Positions 12,001 through 22,772 of a DNA stretch of 64,000 nt are shown here, piece after piece. Under the pieces are notes generated by a model. It worked only from the letters and a program-made list of their open reading frames with translations, was not told where the DNA came from and searched no databases. The position numbers were made by a program, and so were the translations under genes. Each line of letters begins with the position of its first letter. The first letter of the stretch is position 1. The stretch is from Aralia elata (Eukaryota; Streptophyta; Magnoliopsida; Apiales; Araliaceae): positions 24,117,506-24,181,505 of the forward strand of contig CM068379.1 of assembly GCA_034770075.1 (NCBI GenBank). Direction: 5' to 3'.

Positions 12001-13034
12001 ATGGCATCAAAGAGAGCTCGTGTGGTGTCCTCATCGAGTAGTAGTGATGAGGAAACAAATGCTAGGGATGTGTTGGACACTCATCGGTTCATAAATCTTT
12101 CGGCTCCACACAATTATTTGGATGTCTGGCTTCGAAAAAATTTTGTTGTGGAAAGAGGGTTGAAGCCTAATGATGAAGATGGGATGATTAAGAGACAGAT
12201 TATCGGGCATGGTTGGGCATTATTTGTTGAATCACCTATGCCACCACCGATGGTGATTGTTCGTGAATTTTATGCCAACGCACGTAAAACACAGAACGAC
12301 ATATCTTATGTGCGGGGTAAGGAAGTGAGATATGATAAGACATCCATCAGTAATTTGTATAGACTGCAAACATTCCCTGAAGATGGTTCCGACTGGTTGG
12401 CCTACAAGAGTTCTGATATTGATTTGGATATGCTCATTTCAGTGATGTGCAAGCCGGGTACACAGTGGACTACCAAAGTTGGAACTACCCAGAAACTCCA
12501 CTTCCTATACACTTCTCTCAACCGTTACGCCAAGGCGTGGTATAGCTTCATATGTGCAAGTATGCTTCCTACGAGGCATCAGAATGACGTTATAAGAGAG
12601 AGAGCTATACTGCTATTTGGGATTCTCAAGACAAATCTTTTGATGTGGGAGCCCTCATTTACTCATCCATGCTACGATCTATGCGAGGGAGTACCTCTGG
12701 AGGAATCCTACATGCTTCGATTGTTAGTCGTCTTTGTCTAGCAGCTGGGGTTACGTTGGCGAACGAGACTTTATTACTGCCAATGAAGGATATTTATCAT
12801 AATCACATCAAGAAGTACGTAGTATGGGATGGTGGCAAGTCTCAACCTAGAGGACTTGGATTTATTCTGGGAAATGATGAAAAAGAAGAAGAAGAAGTAG
12901 AGGCTTCAGTACCAGTGATGACTACTATGTATGCCCACCAGGAGAGGGATATGCGTCGTCTTCAGAAGAGGATGAACTATTTACATGCCGATTTCCGGAC
13001 TTATTCTACTGACTTTTCTGGAGCATTGACGTAG
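12001..13034 (+). pseudogene. Athila env-like / plant transposon protein ORF
   Basis: The ATG at 12001 opens MASKRARVVSSSSSSDEE, a basic and serine-rich start, then a globular region (FYANARKTQNDISYVRGKEV, NRYAKAWYSFICASMLPT). Near 12632 the frame shifts. The second frame carries on (DVGALIYSSMLRSMRG, ... LCLAAGV ... YHNHIKKYVVWDGGKSQPRGLGF) through an acidic tail to 13034. ORFs at this place in Athila elements are called env-like by position. The family matches the putative plant transposon protein domain better than a true envelope protein, and I see no clear signal peptide or transmembrane helix. Function is unknown. Confidence 0.7.
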
Positions 13035-14354
13035 GCTTTCAGTCAGTTGGGTGTGCAGGTTCAGTTTCTAACCTTTAGTTCCACAAGTTCATACCCACCA
13101 CCTGATACTCCTCCCGAGCCTATTACGGGAGATGATGATGCTGCTACTTAGGGGAGTTTCTTTCTTTTCCCCTGTGCTTTAAATTTTTTTTTTACAATAA
13201 GGGCATTGTCTATCATGAGTTTGGGGGGGGGGGAGGTTTAGTTTTATGTGTTAGTTTTGTGTTTTTATCTAAGTTGAGTTAGCATGTTAGTTTAAAGCTA
13301 TATTTAGTTGTGCATAATATCTGTTAGTTTTTGCTTTGTTAAGTATTTGTGTGCATGTAAGTTAGTATGTGTTTGCATTTAGTTAGTATTATATGAATCC
13401 AATTGATGAGTAGTATGCTATTGACTAGGCCAATGATGAAGTTGTGTTTATGTGTTAACTTAAACAGCATTGATAGTTAATATGTGAGTCATAGTTCTGA
13501 TCATGAGGATAGTTATGCCTGTCTGAAACTTAAGTTACCGGTTAGCACCTAAATTGATTGTTTTGCTCAACTATAGTTCAAGGGTTATATAATTATTTTT
13601 CTAATTTGGGATATTCTTGAAATAAAAGAAAGAAAACAGTGACTTGACAATGAAGGTGAGAATTAGGTAAAAGCTAAAGTTTGGGGGTATTTATGAGGTA
13701 GTATGGTGTTAGCTAAAAAAAGAAGAAAAAAAATAAAAAAATAGATGAATAAATGCTTTGAATAGTTAGACTCTGTGGCCTTTGTCATTCGGGTAATTAG
13801 ATCCTTAGGAGTGTCTCAACACCTAGTGCCCTAAAACCATCTGGTTTGGGAGTCATTGATTGAAAACTCGCTACATGGGTGACTTTGAAAAGCCTAATAG
13901 AGTCTGGCATTGCACTATAAAGCATAAACACGAGATGGAGCGTAAAACGCACTCGTGGAAGAATTAGAGTAGAAATAAACTTCAGCTTACCTTTATACTT
14001 AGTATTTGCTCTATTTTAGCTAGATTTGTCATTGTTACTGAAATTGAATGAGAATTGAAATATTCCTGTTAGAAATTTGCTTATGTAACTAAACTTGAAT
14101 TGTAGTTGGGTTCAATGATTAAGGACCACACACACAACTTGGGTGATAACAGGTTTGATTTATCTGACTGTTGGGATTAGTATTTCATATTGATTTGATT
14201 TGATGTTGAGTTTCTTTGATGATATCTCTGAGGCTTGGAATGATTTGCTAACCACCTGTTGGTTGGGTTCATAGGATTGATAGTTTTTAGTTTGCATTCA
14301 TTGTGTTTTGTTATTTTGCATTGTGTTGCATTGCTTAGGGACAAGCAATAGTTC
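13035..14354 (+). other. 3' non-coding internal region of A
   Basis: No coding similarity is visible. It holds a G-rich run after GAGTTTG near 13217-13235 (a possible second polypurine tract) and one copy of GGAGCGTAAAACGCACTC near 13937 shared with element N. It ends in a TGCTTAGGGACAAGCAA segment, also like N. Confidence 0.65.
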
Positions 14355-14369
14355 AAGTTTAGGGGTATT
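14355..14369 (+). other. Polypurine tract of element A
   Basis: AAGTTTAGGGGTATT directly precedes the 3' LTR; element N has nearly the same tract at 3464-3478. It would prime plus-strand DNA synthesis. Confidence 0.75.
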
Positions 14370-15754
14370 TGATGAGTAGGTTTCATACCTACGAATTTGA
14401 TACCAATTGACTACATTATTATTTAATTCCTTGAGTTTTAGTTACTTTTCATGTGTTTCCTGTGTTTGTGTAGGTATTATGCATTTGGAACCAAAGTTGA
14501 TGGGAATTGAGCACTGAAGAAGCAAAAGTCAAAAGTTGCTGGGATAGAGCTGCGCGGCCGCGCCGATTTTGTGAAGAGCAGCAGCGCGCGCTAGGCGCTA
14601 GAATAGGACTGTGTTGAAGAACTGCGCGGGCGCGCCGAATTGTACTTAGACCTAGCGCGGACGCGCTAGGTCGGGAGTTGACCAAGATCAGAAGTTTGAC
14701 TTTTCAGTTTTGGATCAGAATTCGATTTGTAATCAAACTTATTTCTTCTATTTGGTTTTAGACGTTTAGTAGGCATTATAAATAGCTAGTTTTTAGTAGT
14801 TTTTATGTATCAATGAATTAAGAGACACATCTTAATTGGTAATCAATTGGAGACTTGAAGCAACTTGGATAACACGTAGGAATCATTGTAGGAGCTAAGG
14901 AGAGATTGGAGGCTACAATCAGAGTTTTATTTCTCTTCTCTATCTCTTAGTTTGTAATTATGGATGCTATTTAATTTGTGGATTATGGATTTCAGTTTAG
15001 CTATGAACTAATTTTCTTTTAAGATTGCAATGGATTTTATTGTGTAGTTTTTATCTAATATGCTTCCTTGTTAATTATTGATATTTATTTTCAGATTGTC
15101 TATTATGATTTGTGTTTAATTGCTTAATTACCTAGCCAATAATTACCGTGATAATGTATATGAAATTGAGAGATGGATTATAGGTTTAGATCTGATCATA
15201 ATAGCATGTGATTATGTTTGCTACTTACATTTGGGACTCATAATTTGTGTTTAGGATAGAGATATATCTACACACCGCATGTAATCTGATAAGGAACCTG
15301 AGCTTCAAATCCTTTTTAATTATAATTCACATAGAGATATAGTGAATTAGTTATCTAGGGTGTTCAACTTAATTCTAACCTTTGTAGATTTGAGTTAATT
15401 TATCTATGATACACTGAGAAGTGGTTTTAGATATTGATGAGTTCCTGATTAACGATCTGAATTATTTATCCTAATTTAACAGGAAGTATATTGATTTAAA
15501 TGAAGCAATAAGTGAAATTGTAATCTTAAGTTTCCAATAATATCTGTTTTCGAAATTTATTTACTTAGTTTTACTAAAATTCTTAAACAAACACACAATT
15601 GATCTCTTGTTTAATTAAATTGAGTTAGTATAGAATTAATTTTTATTATTATAAATTGTATACTTTTCTCGTGGGAACGATACTCTACTTACTCTTTATT
15701 ACGTGTGGACTGCGTATACTTGCGTATTTTTGCTAGTATAGATTTAGGCAACCA
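14370..15754 (+). repeat. 3' LTR of element A
   Basis: It runs 1385 bp from TGATGAGTAGG to GGCAACCA. Four GC-rich palindromic motifs (for example GCGCGGCCGCGCC at 14551) lie between 14549 and 14670 in otherwise AT-rich DNA. The flank after it (GGGGCTTACC) matches copia LTR2 at 20198, showing A was inserted into a copia LTR. Confidence 0.93.
14777..14784 (+). promoter_or_regulatory. TATA box in LTR of A
   Basis: TATAAATA lies in the middle of the LTR, where the U3/R boundary is expected. The matching part of the 5' LTR is outside the window. Confidence 0.6.
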
Positions 15755-16587
15755 GGGGCTTACCTTTATTGTAGAATAAATATTATTTATTTAAATAAAT
15801 TAAATAGTTTAATTTATTTATTTAAATAAGATTAGAATTGTTCTAATTGATTTATTCACAACCCGTTTAATATGGAGAACCTAAAGGGTCACACCGCAAA
15901 AGAAAAATATTTATTTAAGAAGTAAATGACATAATCGTAATAATAAGTTAAGTATATTTAATTTAATAAGAGGAGTTTTATTATTATTACTATTATTATT
16001 ATTTAGTTCCTAAAAGGGTTTGGAAATTAATTAATAAAAGTACTCTTATAAATTTCAAATTAGATTAGGAGTTTAATGAATTAAAAGAGTTTAATTAGAA
16101 TAAAACCCTAATCCTAAATAGTTTAGGAGGGTTCCCTATATCTATAAATAAGAGGAGTCTTATCATGATTTAGAGTTAGACTGTTACACACTCTTCCATA
16201 AGAATTGGAGAGAGAGAGAGTACTTACAATTTTTATAGAGATAAAAACTAGGGTTTTGCCAAATACCCATATTCTTGAATACGTATTATTCCTTGGTGGA
16301 TCACCTCTAGAGGACAAACACTTGGGTGGCTAACGTTGATTAAAGAAAGGAATCTAATCGGTGGTTTCAAGGAGAACGCGGAGGATTTGGAGTTGAACTT
16401 GTACCTGAGGAAGCTTTGATCTACGAGGGTATGAATCTGATTCTCTATCTTTTTCGTTTAATTGATAATTGAGCACAAGGAAAGATCATGGTGATGGTTT
16501 GTATAAAATTTTAAAATTCGATTTTATCGCGCTTCCGCACTATTTATGTAATTTGATTGCATGTTCGCGCTATATACAAACCTAACA
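15755..16587 (+). repeat. Copia LTR1, 3' part only
   Basis: It aligns with 20198-21106 of LTR2 and ends ACAAACCTAACA. It lacks about 75 bp present in LTR2 around 20405-20480, between short AATTTAAT-like repeats. The 5' part was separated by insertion of element A. Confidence 0.88.
16143..16150 (+). promoter_or_regulatory. TATA box in copia LTR1
   Basis: TATAAATA is found in the same context (TTCCCTATATC before, AGAGGAG after) in all three LTRs. Confidence 0.6.
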
Positions 16588-16588
16588 G

Positions 16589-16600
16589 TTGTATCAGAGA
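16589..16600 (+). other. Degenerate primer binding site, copia unit 1
   Basis: TTGTATCAGAGA stands where the tRNA-iMet complement TGGTATCAGAGC is expected, two bases after the LTR. Two substitutions weaken it. Confidence 0.75.
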
Positions 16601-16703
16601 CTAACCGTGTGCTAATTATCAATTATTATGATTCCATATATGTGTGGGTATGCGATTGGATCGATTTTCTGGGCAATAGAAAAAAAATTCGAAGTCTTCT
16701 ACA

Positions 16704-16819
16704 CGGTCGCACCGCTTCCAGTTCGTTGAGGAGCGCGGTCGTGCCCTAACCCAGAAATCGTTTATTGGGGGAACGCGGTCGCGCCGCTCCTAGTTCAATT
16801 TAGAACGCGGCCGCGCCGA
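16704..16819 (+). repeat. GC-rich palindromic motifs in copia leader 1
   Basis: Four copies of a CGCGGTCGCGCC / CGCGGCCGCGCC motif lie about 30-40 bases apart just after the primer site, in strong contrast to the AT-rich surroundings. The same motif class occurs at 21213-21341. Confidence 0.8.
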
Positions 16820-16867
16820 TCTGCAAAATTTGAAAATTTTTTATTTTGATTTTATTTATTTTCAATT

Positions 16868-17332
16868 AAGATAAAAGGTTTATTTTGAATTGGAATATGA
16901 TTAAAATTAAAAGTTTTATTTTAACTTGGAATTAGATTCTACGTTAACTAGAATAAAAGAAGTTTATTCTGTTTTGGAATAAGATTCCTTGTTTCCTAGA
17001 ATAAAGGAGTTTATTCACATATAGAATAGGATTCCATGTTTCCTAAAAAAATAAAAAATTAAAGATGTTTATTTTGATAAGGAATAATATTCAACATATT
17101 TTATTTTTTTAGCAATTTTAAGTTAAAATAAAGGAGTTTATTTTAAACTTGAAATTGGATTCCATACTAATTAAAATAAAGGGGTTTATTTTGATTTGGA
17201 ATTTGATTAAAAATAAAAGAATTTATTTTTATTCAAAATTGGATAAAATAAAATAAAGAAGTTTATTATGATTTAAATTTTGATTAAAATAAAGGAGTTT
17301 ATTTTTTGTTGCAAAAATTGGATCTCTAGTAA
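16868..17332 (+). repeat. Degenerate tandem repeats in copia leader 1
   Basis: About ten copies of a unit like AAAGGAGTTTATTTTGATT, followed by GGAATNNGATT, are spaced 30-60 bases apart. Internal 2 has only about three copies (21380-21520). The copy number therefore varies between family members. Confidence 0.7.
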
Positions 17333-17843
17333 ACTTTTAATTGCCCATTAAATGATATCAATGCGTATATGGAATGGTTTTATTATTCATTAGATGAATG
17401 TTATTTATTGATGCATATAGAGATATGTATGATAATGAATAGGGATTGATTATGGACTATTAGCCAATGTGTGATTGGATTTTATTTTATGAGGATGCTT
17501 GAATGAATGGGTTTTTATAAATGGGGTCTGCGTACTTCGTCTTCTCTAATTTTTCTTGATGTAAATTCTATCTCCCTCCTATGTACTTTCCCTTGACTGA
17601 TGATCAAGGTTTTTATTTATTGTAAATAGTTTATGTAATAGATCTAGTTAGAACTACATGAAGTATTGGAGAAAAAGGAGCAAGGAGAGATTGAAGACCC
17701 GTTTATAATGGAACCCAGAATTTAAATGTAATCGTTATATTTAAATTCAGTTCTTGCACCCTAGGTTTGACCTTTTGGTTCACTCGGTGGCTCTAGTGAA
17801 CCAAACTAGAATAAAAGTCCATAATTATTCTATATGTGCATGC

Positions 17844-17908
17844 TAACTATATATATATATATATTATATATTATCCAGCATGCTTCGCATGTTAAATAAT
17901 ATGACGCG

Positions 17909-17950
<42 letters not shown>
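17844..17950. repeat. (AT)n microsatellites in copia leader 1
   Basis: Two (TA/AT)n runs, at about 17850-17868 and 17913-17950, are separated by a non-repetitive stretch. The equivalent place in internal 2 (about 22055-22130) has much shorter runs. Confidence 0.85.
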
Positions 17951-17953
<3 letters not shown>

Positions 17954-18144
17954 CATGTGCGCTAAACAAAATGAGACAAATAATAACAAACCCCTCAAAG
18001 AAATTATATTAAGTCCTAAATGTTCAAAGATATTTGGAATATCGAACGTCGCCTTCTAGCATGGTAAGCGATAGAGTATTAAATATTTAAAATGTTGCTT
18101 TATCACATTTGATGCTTATTAAGGAATTGAACATTACTGTCTTG

Positions 18145-18347
18145 TTGTGTCACCATAAGGACAGTATTTTTCTCTTCACATATATGGAAGTGTTAGGTTA
18201 GACTTAACATAGATAATTTTGATTCGGATGTGTCACCACTTGATCAAAATAATCTAAGAGGCAAAATACAAGGAGTTACATAGTGATGTAATTGACAATA
18301 GTTATCTACCTATTTATTTATATGTCGTTTGTTGTGTCACCACAAGG
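18145..18347 (+). repeat. Hairpin motifs in copia leader 1 (TCAC loop)
   Basis: TTGTGTCACCATAAGG at 18145-18160 and TTGTGTCACCACAAGG at 18332-18347 can fold with TTGTG pairing to CACAA (or CATAA) around a TCAC loop. A weaker related copy (GTGTCACCAC) is near 18230. The other copia leaders have TTGTGCACACACAAGG at the same places. Confidence 0.65.
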
Positions 18348-18584
18348 CTATATACATTTGAAATGGGATCCTTATTCTCACTAGCAAATCTTTAATTAGA
18401 TTTGCTGAACTATATATTGAGGGTAATATAGTTTGATGAAAAATAGTGGGAGATACCAATTTAAATAAAGACCTAATTTATTTTGGTAATTAAAAAAATG
18501 AATGTATGCTAAATGTTGATAAATTACAAATTCATTTACAGAATTTTACAATGTCTAATTTACAATCACTGCGGAGCATATTAG

Positions 18585-18755
18585 TGACAAAGACAAATAT
18601 GATTGCCTTGTGTGCATAATACTTTCACAATTGACATTCGCCAACTTCATCCCAACATAATGGAGTTCTGCACTTTCTGCCATACAACGCTTCATAAGGC
18701 GGCATGCCAATACTTGCATGGTAACTGTTATTGTAAGAGAATTCTACTAACGGTA
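18585..18755. other. Filler DNA at deletion junction, with gypsy integrase patch
   Basis: Between the gag start and the RNase H remnant lie 171 bases that do not belong to copia. The first part repeats ATTAGTGACAAAGACAAA, identical at 18580-18597 and 19000-19017. From about 18647 to 18754 the sequence matches 59407-59516, the integrase of a Tekay-type gypsy element on the minus strand (motifs like LVE-AYNNSYH and PYEALYGRKCR when read on the minus strand). Templated patches at a deletion point to repair of a double-strand break by copying from several templates. ORFs across it are not genes. Confidence 0.8.
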
Positions 18756-19290
18756 GATGTTGATCAGTCATATTCTGGAGATGATCACTTTAAGACAGTG
18801 ATAAACATCTTTAGGTAATTAACCGGTACTAAAGATGTGATCATGATTCATGGTAGGTCTGAATTAAAACTAGAGGGCTAAACAGACTCAAGTTTTTCAG
18901 ACTGACCAAGACGATAACAAATCCACTTTAGGGTAAATAGTTACCTCAAAAAGGTGGTGCAGTGAATTGTAAAGGTTCCAAAAAGCAAAGAGTTATTGGA
19001 TTAGTGACAAAGACAAAGTATATAGTTGTAAATGAAGCTGCAAGTTGATTGTTTGGATGAAAAGTTCATTACAGAACTAGGAATAGTTCCTAAGTCTCAT
19101 CTTGGATTCAAACATGTGCCATACACTTTTATTTGATTAGTGGAATCATTGAAAGAGGAAAAGTCACTATAGAGATAGTGGACTCTCAAGAACAACATTG
19201 CATATCCATCTACTGAAGCTTTATCCAGCAGCAGGATGATCGTCACTTAGTGAAGAAGGGCATAAGATACCATGACGATTGGCTTTAGTG
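18756..19290 (+). pseudogene. Copia RT/RNase H remnant, unit 1
   Basis: It closely follows 25719-26254. The C-terminal RT and RNase H are recognisable from element E (SKQ...VTKTKYIA...EAG, ITELGIVP, a VDSQE segment) but frames are broken throughout. It has no coding potential. Confidence 0.75.
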
Positions 19291-19302
19291 CAAGTGGGAG
19301 AT
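19291..19302 (+). other. Polypurine tract before copia LTR2
   Basis: CAAGTGGGAGAT is identical before LTR2, LTR3 and the 3' LTR of element E. Confidence 0.85.
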
Positions 19303-21106
19303 TGAAAGTAGTATACACGCAAGCCAATCATATTTGATATGATGTAGCATATACTTCGTAATCTTATTCGGTTATTAAAGGCATTTTACTTTATCTACAT
19401 TGTGATGTTATATTGAATGTGATAAACCCATAGTTTTGAGCAATGCTTTTAGAATCATGATGGTAATCATGCTAATGAGATCTAAATTCTAGATAGCTCA
19501 CAAACTAAAATTGTTCCTAATCAATGGATTACTAAAAAGGGGATTAGTGAATCCGGATAGATTAGTACATATGTTGCTTGCTCTTATGTAGAGAATGATT
19601 GATCTCATAATCATTTGTGTGGAGACACTAAAGCAAGTATGTAGGTGCTTATTAGAGAATAAGTTCACTGAACGTGGCTCGCTAAAGAATACCTAATGGA
19701 GTTTTACTCGCCTGTCAATAGGAATTCCTCTAGTGATAGTAGTACAAGTGATCATTGGACTTGAGATCATCATAGTATCTTGTGTATGATGAATTATACT
19801 TTGACATGTCCCTTAAGACCCTTAGGGTATATCAAAGGGTATGATTAGGTATAATAAGTTATACATGGAGATAGGTGAATGGTCAACAAAGAATCTACCA
19901 CTTCTAGTAAAAGTAGTGAATGTCCTATGTGATTCGATAAATGACGACTCAGAAGTCTTTGGCCAAAGCATAATGAAATTAGAAAGGAGTTTCTAATTTG
20001 CATTATCAGAGTTGTGCATTTGAGAATCGAAATACATATAATTAAATAAAATAAGACTTGACAGTAATTCCATGTCTTATATTTAATTGGGACATTGTAT
20101 GGTAGAAGGATTGAATTGTACGGTAACTATTCACTGAAAGGTTCTTTTGTGATTAATCTTGAAATCTATATTATCTGGAAAGTCGTTGATCGCTAAGGGG
20201 GCTTACCCTTATTGTAGAATAAATATTATTTATTTAAATGAATTAAATAGTTTAATTTATTTATTTAAATAAAATTAGAATTATTCTAATTGATTTATTC
20301 ACAACCGGTTTAATATGGAGAACCTAAAGGGTCACACCACAAAAGGAAAATATTTATTTAAGAAGTAAATGGCATAATCGTAATAATAAGTTAAGTGTAT
20401 TTAATTTAATCTATGGAGATAGAATAAATTAAATAGCTTAATATTTATTATTTAATATTTTGAAAATATTAAATATAAATTAATAAGAGGAGTTTTATTA
20501 TTATTATTACCATTACTATTATTTAATTCCTAATAGGGATTAGGAATTAATTAATAGAAGTACTCTCTCATGCATTTCTAATTGGATTAGGAGCATAATT
20601 AATTAAAGGAGTTTAATTAGAAGAAAAACCCTAATCCTAAATAGTTTAGGAGGGTTCCCTATATCTATAAATAAGAGGAGTTTTATCATGATTTAGGGTT
20701 AGACAGTTGCACACTCTTCCATAAGAATTGGAGAGAGAGTACTTGCAATTTCTATAGAGATAGAAACTAGGGTTTTGCCAACACCCATCTTCTTGAACAA
20801 CTATTATTCCTAGGTGGATCACCTCTAGAGGCCAAACACTTGGGTGGCTAACGTTGATCAAAGGAAGGAATTTAATCGGTGGAATTCAAGGAGAACGCGA
20901 AGGAATTGGAGGTGAACTTGTACCCGAGGAAGCACGGTTCTACGAGGGTATAATTTCTTAATCTCCATGTCTTTCGTTTAATTGATAATTGAGCACATGG
21001 ATGATCATGGTGATGGTTTGTATGAAAATTTTAAAATCTATTTTATCGCGCTTCCGCAATATTTATGTAATTTGATTGCATGTTCGCGCTATGTACAAAC
21101 CTAACA
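19303..21106 (+). repeat. Copia LTR2 (shared middle LTR)
   Basis: It runs 1804 bp from TGAAAGTAGT to CAAACCTAACA. A polypurine tract lies upstream and an intact primer site downstream, so it belongs to both units. TATAAATA is at 20666-20673. Confidence 0.92.
20666..20673 (+). promoter_or_regulatory. TATA box in copia LTR2
   Basis: TATAAATA is in the conserved LTR context. This is the LTR that would drive internal region 2. Confidence 0.65.
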
Positions 21107-21107
21107 G

Positions 21108-21119
21108 TGGTATCAGAGC
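21108..21119 (+). other. Primer binding site, copia unit 2 (tRNA-iMet)
   Basis: TGGTATCAGAGC matches the complement of the initiator methionine tRNA 3' end, as used by many copia elements. It starts two bases after the LTR. Confidence 0.9.
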
Positions 21120-22772
21120 CTAATTCTTGTATTAATTATTGATTTTGATGATTCCATGTATGAATTGATATGCGATACGATCGGATTTTTGGGCTGAAAA
21201 AATTTCTGAATCTGCGTCGCGGCGCGGCCGCGCCGCTTCCAGTTCATTCTGGAGCGCGACCGCGCCCTAACCCAGAAAACGTTTCTGGGGGTGCAGCGCG
21301 GCCACGCCGCTCCTAGTTCAAATTGGAGCGCGGCCGCGCCGGTGTGCAGACCTCGAATTTTTTTTTTCTCAATTAACATAAATGGTTTATTTAATTGATA
21401 AAAGTTTAAAATAAAGATGTTTATTTTATCTGGAATAGGATTTCAGATTGCTAAAATTAAAGGAGTTTAATTTGGATTTGGTTTTTGATTAAAATAAAAG
21501 AGTTTATTTTGTTTCAAAACTAAATATTAGCAAAACTTTTGCCCATTAATTGATATCAATGCATATATGGAATGGTTTTATTATTCATGAGATGAATGTT
21601 ATTTATTGATACATATAGAGATATGTATGATGATAAATAGGGATTGATTATGGACTATTGACCAATGTGTGATTGGAATTATTTTAGAGGATGCTTGAAT
21701 GTATGGGTTTTTTTTTATAAATGGGGTCTCCGTACCTCGTCTTCTCTAGTTTTTTCTTGATGCAAATTCTATCTTCCTCCTATGTACTGCTGATTAAGGT
21801 TTCTATTTATTATAAATAGTTTATGTAATAGGTTTAGTTAGAATTACTTGAAGAATTGGAGACAAAGGAGCAAGGAGCGCTTGAAGACCCGTTTGTAATG
21901 GAGCCCGGGTTTAAATATAATAATTATATTTAAATTTAATTCTTGCACCTTAGGTTTTACCTTTTGGTTCACTTGGTGGCTCTAGTGAACCAAACTAGAA
22001 TAAAAGTCCATAATCAATCCGGGTAGAATATAGTATTCTATATGTGCATGTTTACTATATATATTATATATTATACAACATGCTTCGCATGTTAAATAGT
22101 ATGACGCATATTTTATATATATATGTGCATGCGCACTAAACAAGATGAGACTAATAATAACAAACCCCTCAAAGAAATTATATTAAGTCCTAAGCGTTCA
22201 AAGATATTTGGAATATCGAACGTCGCCTTCTAGAATGGTAAAGCAATAGAGTATTAAATATTTAATATGAGTTTTTTGTGCACACACAAGGCGAGTATTA
22301 AATATTTAAGATGTTGTTTTATCACATTTGATGCTTATTAAGGAATTGAATATTACTGCTTTGCTGTGCACACACAAGGGCGGTCTTTTTCTCTTCACAT
22401 ATATAGAAGTGCTAGGTTGGACTTAACTTAGATTATTTTAGTTCGGATGTGCACACACTTGACCATTATAATCTAAGAGGGAAAATACAAGGAGTTACAT
22501 AGTGATATAATTGACAACAGTTGTCTACCTATTTATTTATATATAGTTTGTTGTGCACACACAAGGCTATATACATTTGAAATGGGATCCTTATTCTCGC
22601 TAGCAAATCTTTAATTAGATTTGCCGAACTATATAATGAGGGTAATATAGTTTGATGAAAAAGTGAGAGATACCAATTTAAAATAAAGACCTAATTTATT
22701 TTGGTAAATAATTAAGAAATGAATGTATGCTAAAATGTTGTTAAATTACAAATTCATTTACAGAATTTTACA
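21120..22772 (+). other. Copia unit 2 untranslated leader
   Basis: It is 1.65 kb without coding similarity. Four GC-rich palindromic motifs lie at 21213-21341 (including GCGCGGCCGCGCCG), a few AAAGGAGTTTATTTT repeats at 21380-21520, and four hairpin motifs from 22276 on. The leader has many short upstream ATGs, so scanning from the cap to gag would be difficult. Confidence 0.75.
22276..22566 (+). repeat. Four hairpin motifs in copia leader 2 (CACA loop)
   Basis: TTGTGCACACACAAGG occurs at 22276-22291 and 22551-22566. CTGTGCACACACAAGG is at 22364-22379, and a variant GTGCACACACTTGACC is at about 22449-22464. Spacing is about 85-105 bases. TTGTG can pair with CACAA around a CACA loop. Confidence 0.75.

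Larger units (their letters stand above)
1..15754 (+). mobile_element. Athila-type Ty3/gypsy retrotransposon A
   Basis: The order is LTR, tRNA-Asp-type primer site, gag, protease, RT/RNase H, integrase, an extra downstream ORF, polypurine tract, LTR. The tRNA-Asp primer site, the gag ending in VTLRSGK and the extra ORF after integrase are typical of the Athila/Tat side of Ty3/gypsy. Base 1 of the window aligns with base 14990 in the 3' LTR, so about 620 bp of the 5' LTR lie outside. Without nested element N (193-5305) the element would be about 11.3 kb. I count 31 mismatches in 765 aligned LTR bases (about 4%). The right flank GGGGC is the expected target duplication, but its left partner is outside the window. 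The element is dead by many stops, two frameshifts and loss of the RT core. Confidence 0.9.
16588..19302 (+). mobile_element. Copia internal region 1, deleted and chimeric
   Basis: Only 2.7 kb against 5.2 kb in internal 2. The leader (to 18550) differs clearly from that of internal 2. The gag start at 18551 stops after about 11 codons at a filler junction (18585-18755). After that the sequence closely follows the RNase H region of internal 2 (25719-26266). It thus joins a divergent 5' half to a 3' half of the internal-2 type. Confidence 0.85.

Noticed and set aside
18603..18818. Small ORF in copia unit 1
   Set aside because: It runs across the filler junction, reading the gypsy integrase patch on the wrong strand into copia sequence.
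21108..21119. tRNA gene at the primer site
   Set aside because: Only the 12-base complement of a tRNA end is present, with no cloverleaf around it.
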